A stretch of 64,000 nt of DNA from positions 1 to 64,000 of the forward strand of contig CALUGP010000003.1 of NCBI GenBank assembly GCA_944320195.1. Reading direction: 5' to 3'. This DNA is from an uncultured Prevotella sp. Lineage in GTDB: Bacteria; Bacteroidota; Bacteroidia; Bacteroidales; Bacteroidaceae. Under the pieces are notes generated by a model. That model was given only the letters and a program-made list of their open reading frames with translations. It was not told where the DNA came from and made no database searches. The translations under genes were made by a program, and so were the position numbers. The first letter of the stretch is position 1. Every line of letters starts with the position of its first letter. Shown piece by piece: positions 18,026 to 26,550 of the stretch.

Positions 18026-19651
18026 ATGAAAATAGGAAATATTAAACTTATGTCCGGAGTGCTTGCCATGACGCTTGTTACTGGTACGCTCACAGGATGT
18101 ATGGACGAGATAGAGGTTACACAGGTAGCCACCGAGGGCCAGGTAAGCGGATCTACTACGGCTACCGAGGCGCTTGTGCAGGCCATGCCGGCATCGTTCA
18201 ACTCTGTTGATAATGGATTGCTTAACACCAATAACTGGCACGGAGCTTTCGGTTACGGATCACAGATGTACCAGCGTGACTTGATGACGGGAGATCTTGC
18301 TCTCGTAGGTGACCATTCATCACACTTCAACTCATTCTCAAGAAATCAGAATTTGGGTGAGGACTACATCTTCGCAGGATATGTCTGGAGCTATTATTAC
18401 GGCTTCATCCTTACTTCCAATAACGTAATCAGCGGTGTAGATCCCGAGACCGCAACGTCTGCACAGCTGGGATATCTCGGCGCAGGCTATGCTTTCCGCG
18501 CGTTCTGCTATCTTGATCTGGCTCGTATGCTGGAATTCTTGCCCAACGATATCTTCCCCGACGGAAAGAATTCTGACGGCAAGGTCGTGACAAACCTCAC
18601 GGTGCCCATTGTTGAGGCAGGCATGAGCGAAGAGGACGCTCGTAATAATCCGCGTGCCACACGTCAGGAAATGTACGACTTCATACTTGGCGACCTCGAC
18701 AAGGCTGAGGAATACATAGTGAATATTCAGTCAACCAATGGCAAGACCCTTCCTGACCTTGCCTGCGTATATGGTCTGAAAGCACGTTTGTATATGTGGG
18801 TTGAGGACTATGCCAACGCGGAGAAATATGCTCGCTTGGCTATCAATACTGCAACAGTCTCTCCTATGACAGAGAATGACTGCCTCAACATCACAACTGG
18901 TTTCAATGACATTTCAAAATGGATGTGGGGTGCTACGCAGAACTCAGAAAGCCGTACTGTGACATCAGGAATCGTGAACTGGACATCATGGGTAAGCAAT
19001 CAGACCACCTTCGGTTACACCGGATTCGGTACAAACATGTACAACTACATAGATTTGAGCATGTATAACCGTATCAGTGACACCGACTTCCGTAAGAAAG
19101 AGTTTGTGGCTCCTGCGGGAAGCGCGCTTGAAGGAGAAAACCTCTACCTGCCGGGACAGGAAGGCGCTATACCCGAATATGCCGCGCTCAAGTTCCGTCC
19201 CAATGAGGGCAATGCCGATGATTATATGACAGGTGCTGCGGCATCAGTGCCTATCATGCGCGTTGAAGAAATGTATTTCATCGAAGCAGAGGCGGCAGCA
19301 CACCAATCGGCAGATCGTGGTAAGCAGCTTGTGGAAAGTTTCATGACTACATATCGCGACCCCGAATACACATGTAATGTTTCTTCAACTGATGATGTTG
19401 TAGAAGAAATCGTGTTCCAAAAGCGTGTTGAGTTATGGGGCGAAGGTCAGACTTTCTTCGACATCAAACGTCTTAATTACTCTGTTACACGTGCCTACGA
19501 CGGTTCACTGTTTGAACCGCTTTCACGCTATAACACAAACGGACGCCCTGCCTGGATGAACATTGTCATCACACGAAACGAGATGATGAACAACTATGCT
19601 CTTGAAGGATACAACAATCCCGATCCGTCGGAAAAATACACGGTTCAATAA
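18026..19651 (+). CDS. SusD/RagB-like outer-membrane lipoprotein (right locus)
   Basis: This 541-residue partner of the SusC at 14758 starts 20 bp after its stop codon. A signal peptide leads to the lipobox TGTLTGC (Cys25). The SusD fold is seen in the helical segments (GAGYAFRAFCYLDLARML, YGLKARLYMWVEDYANA) and in the C-terminal VELWGEGQTFFDIKRL motif. It probably recognises ligand at the surface and closes the channel. It shares the lower GC content of the susC body, suggesting the two moved together. The sequence differs widely from the left-locus SusD. Confidence 0.95.
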   Translation: MKIGNIKLMSGVLAMTLVTGTLTGCMDEIEVTQVATEGQVSGSTTATEALVQAMPASFNSVDNGLLNTNNWHGAFGYGSQMYQRDLMTGDLALVGDHSSHFNSFSRNQNLGEDYIFAGYVWSYYYGFILTSNNVISGVDPETATSAQLGYLGAGYAFRAFCYLDLARMLEFLPNDIFPDGKNSDGKVVTNLTVPIVEAGMSEEDARNNPRATRQEMYDFILGDLDKAEEYIVNIQSTNGKTLPDLACVYGLKARLYMWVEDYANAEKYARLAINTATVSPMTENDCLNITTGFNDISKWMWGATQNSESRTVTSGIVNWTSWVSNQTTFGYTGFGTNMYNYIDLSMYNRISDTDFRKKEFVAPAGSALEGENLYLPGQEGAIPEYAALKFRPNEGNADDYMTGAAASVPIMRVEEMYFIEAEAAAHQSADRGKQLVESFMTTYRDPEYTCNVSSTDDVVEEIVFQKRVELWGEGQTFFDIKRLNYSVTRAYDGSLFEPLSRYNTNGRPAWMNIVITRNEMMNNYALEGYNNPDPSEKYTVQ

Positions 19652-19683
19652 GTGCACATGAATCTTTAATAAAATGACAATCT

Positions 19684-21633
19684 ATGAATAAGATATTTAA
19701 TATTTTCACAATTGTGTTCCTCTCGGTCATGGCCCTTTCGTTAGGGTCATGTACCGAAGAGTATGAATACTCGGCGGCAGACAAGGTAGAAGGGCAGCAG
19801 GTGTACTTCAGCAACGCGCTCGGCTCTACCTTGAATCTTAGCGACACCGAAAGCAATTTCGCCCTTACACTCAACCGCATCGACACAAGCTCTGAGCTGA
19901 CCGTCAACCTCACACTCAGCGACGAGAGCGGCATTTACTCTATCCCCTCATCAGTAACGTTCGCACAGGGCGACAGCGCGGTGCAGTTTAACTTGAGCTA
20001 CGACCCCGCGAAGCTGGAGTATGACGTGTTCAACAGCGTCACCATCGCCATCGCCGACGCCGACTACACCACTCCTTACGGCAACTCTTCCTACACATTC
20101 AGCGCAGGCATGCCCTCGCCATATGTGTCAATAGGTAAAGGACGCTTCTCTGACGCATACCTCATAACAGGCTATGTAGATGTGGAGATAATGCAAAACC
20201 AGAACAACCCCAACCAATTCCGAGTAATGCATCCTTATGACGAAATTGCACAGATGTACGCTGAAGAAGGATATGAACTTAGCGGAGAACCGGCTGAATA
20301 CCTTGAATTAGAGATACTTCAACCCGGTGATGTCCTTAATGGCATAAGTATAACAATGCAAGATTTGGTTTACTTCAGCGAGACAGCTACCGGTATTGTC
20401 AATCCGCAATATGGTGGGGCAATGTCGATAATGCACCCTGTACATTTCAAAGATTTTCAAGATGAAAGCAAATGGTCGCACAATGTTGTTACTAAATATC
20501 AAGAAAATGGAACCCCTGCAATAGTACAGCTTGCACCAATGTATAATATTGAGGGCGTAGGAGGCCTTGATTACTCTCAAGACGACGAAATGGTAACCAT
20601 AACCTTCCCCGGCTACGACCCGAAGGACTACACCATGGGCGTAACTTATCTCGGCGCGTTCTCAAGCGCAGACGGCGACAGCTACGCAATGGGCAACGTT
20701 ACCCTTGGCGAGGACATCGAGGAGGCAAAGGTCGCAGTGGTTGAGGGCAACGACGCAAACGCGGCATTGGCTCAGGTGATATCAGGTGCGGTTGAGACCG
20801 TAACCGTGACGGAGAGCGGTGAGGTTCGCGTGCCTTGCAAGTACAGCGGCGCATGCACAATGGTTGCCATCGGCTATGCCGAAGGCGAGATGCAGGCTTA
20901 CAGCGCAGCGGCGTTCGATTTTACCCTCGGGCCAAGCGACTGGACAACCATCGGAACAGGTCTTTACACAGATCACATTTTCTGCCTGAACCTTGTAAAC
21001 TCCTCGACAGGCGAGCCCGCTCCACCTGTACAATACCCCGTACAGGTGCAGGAAAGCAATACAACGCCGGGCGTGTATCGCATACTGAAACCTTACGCTC
21101 CTGACGTTTACGGATATGCCGGCGACTTTGGATATGACACATCAAAGAACTACAACATCATCATCAATGCAAGCGATCCCGACTACGTTTATATTAGTGG
21201 CCAGGCCATAGGCATCAGCGACCAAGGCGATGCGATGATGATATGCACAGTAGGCGGACTGAACTACGACCTGCTGTATCCGCAGTACGGCGAGGCTACG
21301 TTTAACCTGCTCAAGCAGAAAGGCATAATAAAAGGTACACTTAAAGATGGAGTGATCTCATTCCCGGCAGGCGAGCTGCTTTACTCGTTCGCAAGCATTT
21401 ATCAGGACGGCATGGCCGGAAAAGCAAACGAGATAGAAGCGACAGACGTGCTGGTATTGCCTGAAGCCGTAACAGAAAGCATCAAGGCGAGAGCCATGAG
21501 CCGCAAGGCAAACGGACACTTCGTACACAAGGGACACAACGCTCTTAAGAATAATATAGGACGTACGAAAAAGACATTCGCACCGATGAAGACTTACCAG
21601 CTGAACCCAAATGTCAAGCTTAACCGCAAATAA
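19684..21633 (+). CDS. Surface lipoprotein of the right SusC/SusD operon
   Basis: This 649-residue lipoprotein has a signal peptide ending SLGSC (Cys23), followed by TEEYEYS. An N-terminal beta-rich module (about 35-150) resembles the sandwich domains of SusE-type or Calx-beta-like surface proteins. The rest is not recognised. Its position as third gene, 32 bp after susD, suggests a ligand-binding accessory. The central part (about 20180-20585, residues 166-300) is AT-richer than both flanks, a second mosaic sign like that in the left-locus lipoprotein. The C-terminus is basic and lacks a sorting tail. A terminator follows at 21651-21700. Confidence 0.75.
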   Translation: MNKIFNIFTIVFLSVMALSLGSCTEEYEYSAADKVEGQQVYFSNALGSTLNLSDTESNFALTLNRIDTSSELTVNLTLSDESGIYSIPSSVTFAQGDSAVQFNLSYDPAKLEYDVFNSVTIAIADADYTTPYGNSSYTFSAGMPSPYVSIGKGRFSDAYLITGYVDVEIMQNQNNPNQFRVMHPYDEIAQMYAEEGYELSGEPAEYLELEILQPGDVLNGISITMQDLVYFSETATGIVNPQYGGAMSIMHPVHFKDFQDESKWSHNVVTKYQENGTPAIVQLAPMYNIEGVGGLDYSQDDEMVTITFPGYDPKDYTMGVTYLGAFSSADGDSYAMGNVTLGEDIEEAKVAVVEGNDANAALAQVISGAVETVTVTESGEVRVPCKYSGACTMVAIGYAEGEMQAYSAAAFDFTLGPSDWTTIGTGLYTDHIFCLNLVNSSTGEPAPPVQYPVQVQESNTTPGVYRILKPYAPDVYGYAGDFGYDTSKNYNIIINASDPDYVYISGQAIGISDQGDAMMICTVGGLNYDLLYPQYGEATFNLLKQKGIIKGTLKDGVISFPAGELLYSFASIYQDGMAGKANEIEATDVLVLPEAVTESIKARAMSRKANGHFVHKGHNALKNNIGRTKKTFAPMKTYQLNPNVKLNRK

Positions 21634-21650
21634 TCTTACATTATAATCCT

Positions 21651-21700
21651 AGAAAGGATGGGGCCGGGACGTGAGGAGCGCTGCGGCTTCATCCTTTTTT
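21651..21700 (+). terminator. Terminator of the right SusC/SusD operon
   Basis: AAAGGATG and CATCCTTT pair around a GC-rich loop, followed by a T run. The hairpin lies between the lipoprotein stop and the M6 protease start, mirroring the terminator at 7701-7750. Confidence 0.8.
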
Positions 21701-21723
21701 ACTTTCAAAACCATATCTTGATT

Positions 21724-23853
21724 ATGAAAAAGACATTTACTACATTGGCTCTTGTCCTTGCCGCCGTTGCAGTGATGGCCGTGCCGGCGAAGCGCGGACA
21801 GTGGCGCACGGTGACTCTGGCCGACGGCTCGCGGGTGAGAGTGGAGTTGCGCGGCGACGAGTTCATGAGCTATTGGCAGGCGGAGGACGGCCGCCGCTTC
21901 GTGAAAGACCACGGCACAAAGCGATATAAAGTGGCCGACATGGCCGTGCTGAGGGAGAAGGCTGTGGCTCTGCGCGAGAAGGCGAACATCGGCCAGGCCC
22001 GGCATAGCTCGCCGACACGCGGCGGCATGACGCGCGCCGGCTCGGCATACGAGGGCGAGAAGAAGGGCCTGGTGGTGCTTGTGGAATTCCCCGACATGCG
22101 CTTCACTCACGGCACGCGTGAGCTTTACGACAAGATTCTCAACCAACAAGACTACACAGACGAGTCGCTTGGCTTCGTTGGGTCGGTGAGCGACTATTTC
22201 CGCGACCAGAGCCGCGGCGTGTTCAACCTTACGTTTGACGTGGCCGGGCCGGTGATGATGCCCGAGGGCTACGCCCACTACGGCGGCGACACTCCTTATC
22301 AGGACGCAAACATCGGCGAGATGCTGCGCTACGCCCTCAACGCCGTTGACGACGAGGTTGACTACACCAAATACGACTGGAACGGCGACGGACAGGTGGA
22401 GCAGGTGTTCTTCATCTACGCCGGACTGGGCCAGGCCAACGGCGGCGAAGACAACACGATATGGCCTCACAAGTCGGCCGTCACCAACGAGGCGGGCACC
22501 GGCTACGTGACGCTTGACGGCATGCGCATATTCGACTATGCGTGCAGCTGCGAGCTTCAGCCGTGGCGCTATCACGAGGAGAACGGCCAGATTGTCATCG
22601 ACGAGACCCACATCGACGGCCCTGGCACCATCTGCCATGAGTTCTCCCACTGCCTTGGGCTTCCTGACATTTACGACACTGACTATTCTGGCGGCTACGG
22701 CATGGCTTCATGGGACATCATGTGCAGCGGCAGCTATAACGACAACGGTTTCCATCCGGCCTGCTACACCGGCGCCGAGCGCATGTGGATAGGCTGGGAA
22801 CAGCCTGTGGAGCTTACCGAAAACACCACCGTTGAGGGCATGAAGAGCATCGAGGACGGCGGCGGTGCGTACATAATACGCTGCGACGCCAACCCCGACG
22901 AGTACTACATCCTGGAGAACCGCCAACAGACGGGACGCTGGGATGCCGGCCTGCCCGGCTCGGGCCTGTTGGTAACCCATGTCGACTACAACCAGTCGGC
23001 TTGGCAGAACAACTCTCCCAACAACGACCCCGACCACCAGCGCTGCACCGTGATTCCGGCTGACAACAATTTCTACACTTCCAACGATAACGTTGCCGGC
23101 GACGCATGGCCCAACGGCGACAACAACAGCCTGACCAACGACTCGCGCCCGGCCGCCGAGGTTTACGCCAAGCAGGCCGACGGCACTTATCTCATGAGCA
23201 AGCCGATTACCGGCATAACCCAGAACGAGGACGGCACGGTAAGCTTCAGCTTCAGCATCATGGACACGGTTCCACTGTTCTACGAGTCGTTCGACGGCTG
23301 CTCGGGCCGTGGCGGCAACGACGGGAACTTCGTGAACATACCGGCTTCGCTCGGCAAGGGCACGTTCAACACCGACAACGAGGGCTGGACGGGCACAGGC
23401 GGCGGAGCAAGCAAGTGCGCCATGTTCGAGGGCGAGGCCACCACGCCTGCGTTCACTGTCAACGGCCGCGCCACCATGACGTTTGTCGCGGGCGGTGTGG
23501 TGTCGACATCTTCGGGCGACAAGATAAGCCTTGCGGTCAACGGCGACGCCAAGCTCAGCGGGACGCAGGCTGACCTTAGCCTGAGCAAGATGACCAACTA
23601 CACGGTTGACATCGAGGGCAACGGCCCAATAAGCATAACGTTCTCGTCAAACGGCCAGTTCTTCCTTGACGAGGTGAGGGTGTCGAACGCCTTGACCACC
23701 GGCATCGACCGCGTGACCGTCACTCCGGCTCCCGAAGGCAAGCCTGCCGACAACCGCATATACACGGTTGACGGCCGCTATGTCGGCACTGACGCTTCGA
23801 AGCTGGCCAAGGGCCTTTACATCAGGAACGGAAAGAAAATCATTAAAAGGTGA
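21724..23853 (+). CDS. Secreted M6-family metalloprotease
   Basis: This 709-residue zinc protease has a signal peptide (1-20) and an immune-inhibitor-A-like M6 domain. The active site ICHEFSHCLGLPDIYD gives HExxHxxGxxD with zinc ligands His305 and His309 and catalytic Glu306. A putative propeptide covers about residues 25-105. A beta-sandwich region follows the catalytic domain, and the last 50 residues (NRIYTVDGRYVG and AKGLYIRNGKKIIKR) match a type IX sorting tail. The ATG at 21724 is chosen because the upstream in-frame start at 21658 would put the terminator inside the gene and add 22 residues before the signal peptide. It occupies the same relative place as the C10 protease in the mirrored locus. 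Confidence 0.93.
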   Translation: MKKTFTTLALVLAAVAVMAVPAKRGQWRTVTLADGSRVRVELRGDEFMSYWQAEDGRRFVKDHGTKRYKVADMAVLREKAVALREKANIGQARHSSPTRGGMTRAGSAYEGEKKGLVVLVEFPDMRFTHGTRELYDKILNQQDYTDESLGFVGSVSDYFRDQSRGVFNLTFDVAGPVMMPEGYAHYGGDTPYQDANIGEMLRYALNAVDDEVDYTKYDWNGDGQVEQVFFIYAGLGQANGGEDNTIWPHKSAVTNEAGTGYVTLDGMRIFDYACSCELQPWRYHEENGQIVIDETHIDGPGTICHEFSHCLGLPDIYDTDYSGGYGMASWDIMCSGSYNDNGFHPACYTGAERMWIGWEQPVELTENTTVEGMKSIEDGGGAYIIRCDANPDEYYILENRQQTGRWDAGLPGSGLLVTHVDYNQSAWQNNSPNNDPDHQRCTVIPADNNFYTSNDNVAGDAWPNGDNNSLTNDSRPAAEVYAKQADGTYLMSKPITGITQNEDGTVSFSFSIMDTVPLFYESFDGCSGRGGNDGNFVNIPASLGKGTFNTDNEGWTGTGGGASKCAMFEGEATTPAFTVNGRATMTFVAGGVVSTSSGDKISLAVNGDAKLSGTQADLSLSKMTNYTVDIEGNGPISITFSSNGQFFLDEVRVSNALTTGIDRVTVTPAPEGKPADNRIYTVDGRYVGTDASKLAKGLYIRNGKKIIKR

Positions 23854-23857
23854 GAAG

Positions 23858-23884
23858 GTGAGAAGGTGAGTTGCACCTTCTCAC
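23858..23884 (+). terminator. Terminator after the M6 protease gene
   Basis: GTGAGAAGGTG (23858-23868) pairs with CACCTTCTCAC (23874-23884) and is followed by TTTT. It overlaps the stop codon of the convergent recombinase gene. Confidence 0.75.
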
Positions 23885-24816
23885 TTTTCCTCTCTCATCA
23901 CCGTCCTCATCATTTTGTTGATGCAGCGGCGTTTCTGGCTCATGTCCGGGTGTACATAGAGGTTTAGCGTAGTGTTTATGTTGGCGTGTCCGAGTATTGC
24001 GCTCAGCGTCTTGTAGTCGCATCGGCTCTCTATGCAGCGCGTGGCGAAGGTGTGGCGCAGGCCGTGGAACTTCATCGGGGGCAGGCCGAGCCGTTTCATC
24101 AGCTGCTGGTAATAGTGTCGGAAGATGCGCGGCTCTACGGGCTTGGCGGTGTTTGACAAGACGTAATTGTCGGCGTTTGCCAGTGCCATCATTGGCCTGA
24201 GCATGCTCGCCAGGTCGGGGCTCATGGGTATTTCGCGGCGCGACGAGGCCGTCTTGGGCGTGTTTATCACAACTTTTGTGCGCTTCGGCCAGTTGTTGCG
24301 GTCATATATCCGCTCAATCGTGTGGTTTATGCTTATCAGCCTTGAGTGCATGTCTATGTCGCTCCATTTCAGCGCGCATATCTCTCCTATGCGCATGCCG
24401 GTGCACAGGCACATGTATATGCCCAGTCCGCGCAGCGAGAAGTTGAGCCGCAGGTGTTTCATGAGTGCGCGTTGTTGTGTGTAAGTCAGCACCCTGACAT
24501 CGCCCGTGCCGTTGGAAGGGGGCATCCTTACGTCCCAGTCGTGCCATTCTGTGAAGCCTCGCTTTTTGCCGTAGGCCATCACCATTCTCAGCACCGCCAC
24601 CACGTCTTTCACCATTTTCGGCGACAGCCCTTCTTCTGTCATCGTTTCGATGAATGCCTGCATGCCAGCGTCGTCAATCGTGTGCATCGAGCCGAGAGCC
24701 GGCAGGATGTGTTTCTCGGCTATTGTCGAGTAAGTGGCCACGGTGGAGTTCCTTACCATCCGTCTTTTCATTCTGATCCATTCATCATAAACGCTTCCGA
24801 TAGTTGTTTGTCTCAT
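23881..24816 (-). CDS. Tyrosine site-specific recombinase
   Basis: This 311-residue enzyme has an N-terminal SAM-like core-binding domain (about 5-95) and a catalytic domain with the full set of residues: Arg142 (CTGMRIGEICALKW), Lys188, His251 and Arg254 (FHGLRHTFATRC), His277 (LGHANINTTLNLY) and the nucleophile Tyr287. The ATG at 24816 is preferred over a longer frame from 24894 that adds 26 residues of unrelated sequence. No phage or transposon genes accompany it, so it is probably a stand-alone invertase or integrase remnant. It borders the divergent SusC/SusD block and is a candidate for acting on the 138-bp inverted repeat, though its target is not proven. Confidence 0.93.
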   Translation of the reverse strand: MRQTTIGSVYDEWIRMKRRMVRNSTVATYSTIAEKHILPALGSMHTIDDAGMQAFIETMTEEGLSPKMVKDVVAVLRMVMAYGKKRGFTEWHDWDVRMPPSNGTGDVRVLTYTQQRALMKHLRLNFSLRGLGIYMCLCTGMRIGEICALKWSDIDMHSRLISINHTIERIYDRNNWPKRTKVVINTPKTASSRREIPMSPDLASMLRPMMALANADNYVLSNTAKPVEPRIFRHYYQQLMKRLGLPPMKFHGLRHTFATRCIESRCDYKTLSAILGHANINTTLNLYVHPDMSQKRRCINKMMRTVMREEK

Positions 24817-24877
24817 ATGCTTGTGTTTTAAAAGTTTATGCGCATATAAAATAAACGTGAGTCCGGCATGACAAGAT

Positions 24878-25102
24878 AAATCATGTCCCTGCAAGGGCGG
24901 AGTTGTGCTTGGTCTTATAGCTCACTTGTTGCTTCACTCATGCACCTGAACTGCTGATGAGCCGCTTTTCATATCAGGCTTATCCGGCTGATTGGGCCTA
25001 TTAGCCGGATAGGCCTGGTGTGAAAAGCGGCCTTCCGCAGTGCAAAAGGCCGCAAACGGCAACGCAAAAGGCCGTCTTTCGCATCGCGAAAGACGGCCTT
25101 TT
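24878..25102. repeat. Repeat mosaic between recombinase and ftsW, with 22-bp array locus 4
   Basis: Three parts are seen: the 23-bp word shared with 13937-13959 (24878-24900); a hairpin with arms ATCCGGCT and AGCCGGAT (about 24978-25018); and a 22-bp-period array with units starting at 25022, 25044, 25066 and 25088. A weak partner motif follows to about 25135. No gene is present in this 335-bp gap. Confidence 0.8.
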
Positions 25103-25151
25103 GCAGCGGCTTGCGTATCTTGCTGAGAGCCAGCGTGTTGTGTGCGGCGCG

Positions 25152-26417
25152 TCAGGCGGCTGCTGTAGCCACCTCGGCATCGTCTTTTTTCTTTGCCGAA
25201 TGGCTTACGCTCAGTATCACGCCGATGTACGCGCAGTTGATGATTGTGGACGTTCCGCCCTTGCTGATGAGTGGCAGCGGCTGCCCCGTTACGGGCACCA
25301 GGCCCACGGCCACGGCCATGTTGAACAGCGCCTGCACCACCAGCAGCATGGCGAAGCCCATGATGAGCAGGGCCGGGAATGTGTTGGCGCAGCGGTTGGC
25401 GATGGTTGCCGTGCGGAAGAGCAGCACGATGTAGAGCATGCAGACGAACACCGCGCCCACTATGCCCAGCTCTTCCACGATGATGGCGTAGATGAAGTCT
25501 GAGAACGCCTGCGACAGGAAGTCGCGCTCCACGGAGTTGCCCGGCCCCTTGCCGATGACGTTTGACGAGGCTATGGCTATGTTGGCGTGCGACGTCTGTG
25601 CGTCGCGGCCGTTTATGTCAACGTCCTCGGGCGCCACGTATTCGTTGCTCAGGAAGTTGTCTATGCGCGCTTTCCACGTGTCGAAGCGGTGGAACACCTT
25701 TTCTACCATGTTCTCGTCTTTGGGCGCGGTCTGCTCCACCATCGCCTGATTCGCCATGGCCGAGCCTTCCTTTTGCTCGTCGTGGCCGAACACCATGACC
25801 ATGGTCACCACGAGAGCCAGCGCCACGGTAACGAGACCGAGCAGCCGGCCCAGTTGCTGTCCGGGCACCTTGCCTATGAACATCATCAGGAACACCACCG
25901 TGGCCAGAAGCACCGCCGTCGACAGGTTCTCCACCATGATTAGCGGAATTATCATCAGGCACACGATCATTATGTACTTGAAGGCGCGCCTGTCGGTGCC
26001 GGCCGGTGTCTGCATGGCGCTGAGAATCTGCGCCGTGGCCAGTATTATGGCTCCCTTTGCAAGCTCGGACGGCTGGAACTGTATGCCCAGGAAGTCTATC
26101 CACCGCTGCGAGCCGTTGGTGCTTTCGCCCACGAAAAACACCACGATGAGCAGTATGAACGACAGCAGCAGCGCGAACGGGGTGACAATCTTGAAGTAGC
26201 GGCACTTTATGTTCATTGTGCATATCATCACTACCACGCCCACCGCCAGCAGCATGCAGTGCTTCAGGACGGGCCCGAGATAGTTTCCCGTCTTGAAAGA
26301 CAGGTTGCTCGACGCGCTGAAAACCTCGATCACGCTTATCAGGCATAGGAACAGGAACACCGCCCAGATGACGGCGTCGCCCTTGAACTTGCTTTCCTGT
26401 GTGTTGTCTTTTAGCAT
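25152..26417 (-). CDS. ftsW: Peptidoglycan polymerase FtsW
   Basis: This 421-residue integral membrane protein of the SEDS family makes septal peptidoglycan glycan strands with FtsI. It has about ten hydrophobic segments, a large polar loop (about residues 195-285, containing WKARIDNFLSNEY), and the signature GLVPVTGQPLPLISKGGTS near the C-terminus, which separates FtsW from most other membrane proteins. It is the last gene of the dcw cluster here. In related genomes murG, murC, ftsQ, ftsA and ftsZ normally follow, but here a repeat mosaic and the recombinase come next. A 133-bp gap filled by an AT-rich inverted array separates it from murD. Confidence 0.95.
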   Translation of the reverse strand: MLKDNTQESKFKGDAVIWAVFLFLCLISVIEVFSASSNLSFKTGNYLGPVLKHCMLLAVGVVVMICTMNIKCRYFKIVTPFALLLSFILLIVVFFVGESTNGSQRWIDFLGIQFQPSELAKGAIILATAQILSAMQTPAGTDRRAFKYIMIVCLMIIPLIMVENLSTAVLLATVVFLMMFIGKVPGQQLGRLLGLVTVALALVVTMVMVFGHDEQKEGSAMANQAMVEQTAPKDENMVEKVFHRFDTWKARIDNFLSNEYVAPEDVDINGRDAQTSHANIAIASSNVIGKGPGNSVERDFLSQAFSDFIYAIIVEELGIVGAVFVCMLYIVLLFRTATIANRCANTFPALLIMGFAMLLVVQALFNMAVAVGLVPVTGQPLPLISKGGTSTIINCAYIGVILSVSHSAKKKDDAEVATAAA

Positions 26418-26430
26418 TTATGTATATTAA

Positions 26431-26546
26431 GAATTAAGAGTCGTATTAATTAAGAGTTAAGAGTTAAGAATTAAGAGTTAAGAAAAATACCATAGGGGAC
26501 TTACCTGCAAGGCATGTTTTCTTAATTTTTAACTCCTAATTCTTAA
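26431..26546. repeat. Inverted array of the 7-bp word GTTAAGA in the dcw operon
   Basis: Words such as gttaaga and attaaga repeat at 7-bp spacing on the left (26431-26484). Their complements (tcttaat, ttaactc) lie on the right (26519-26546). The element sits between murD and ftsW and resembles 3981-4169. Confidence 0.8.
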
Positions 26547-26550
26547 TTAT

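Noticed and set aside
21658..21723. Upstream start of the M6 protease
   Set aside because: The added residues come from the terminator hairpin of the preceding operon and would precede the signal peptide.
24817..24894. Upstream start of the tyrosine recombinase
   Set aside because: The added 26 residues include the 23-bp dispersed word's edge and do not resemble recombinase N-termini; the ATG at 24816 fits the domain start.
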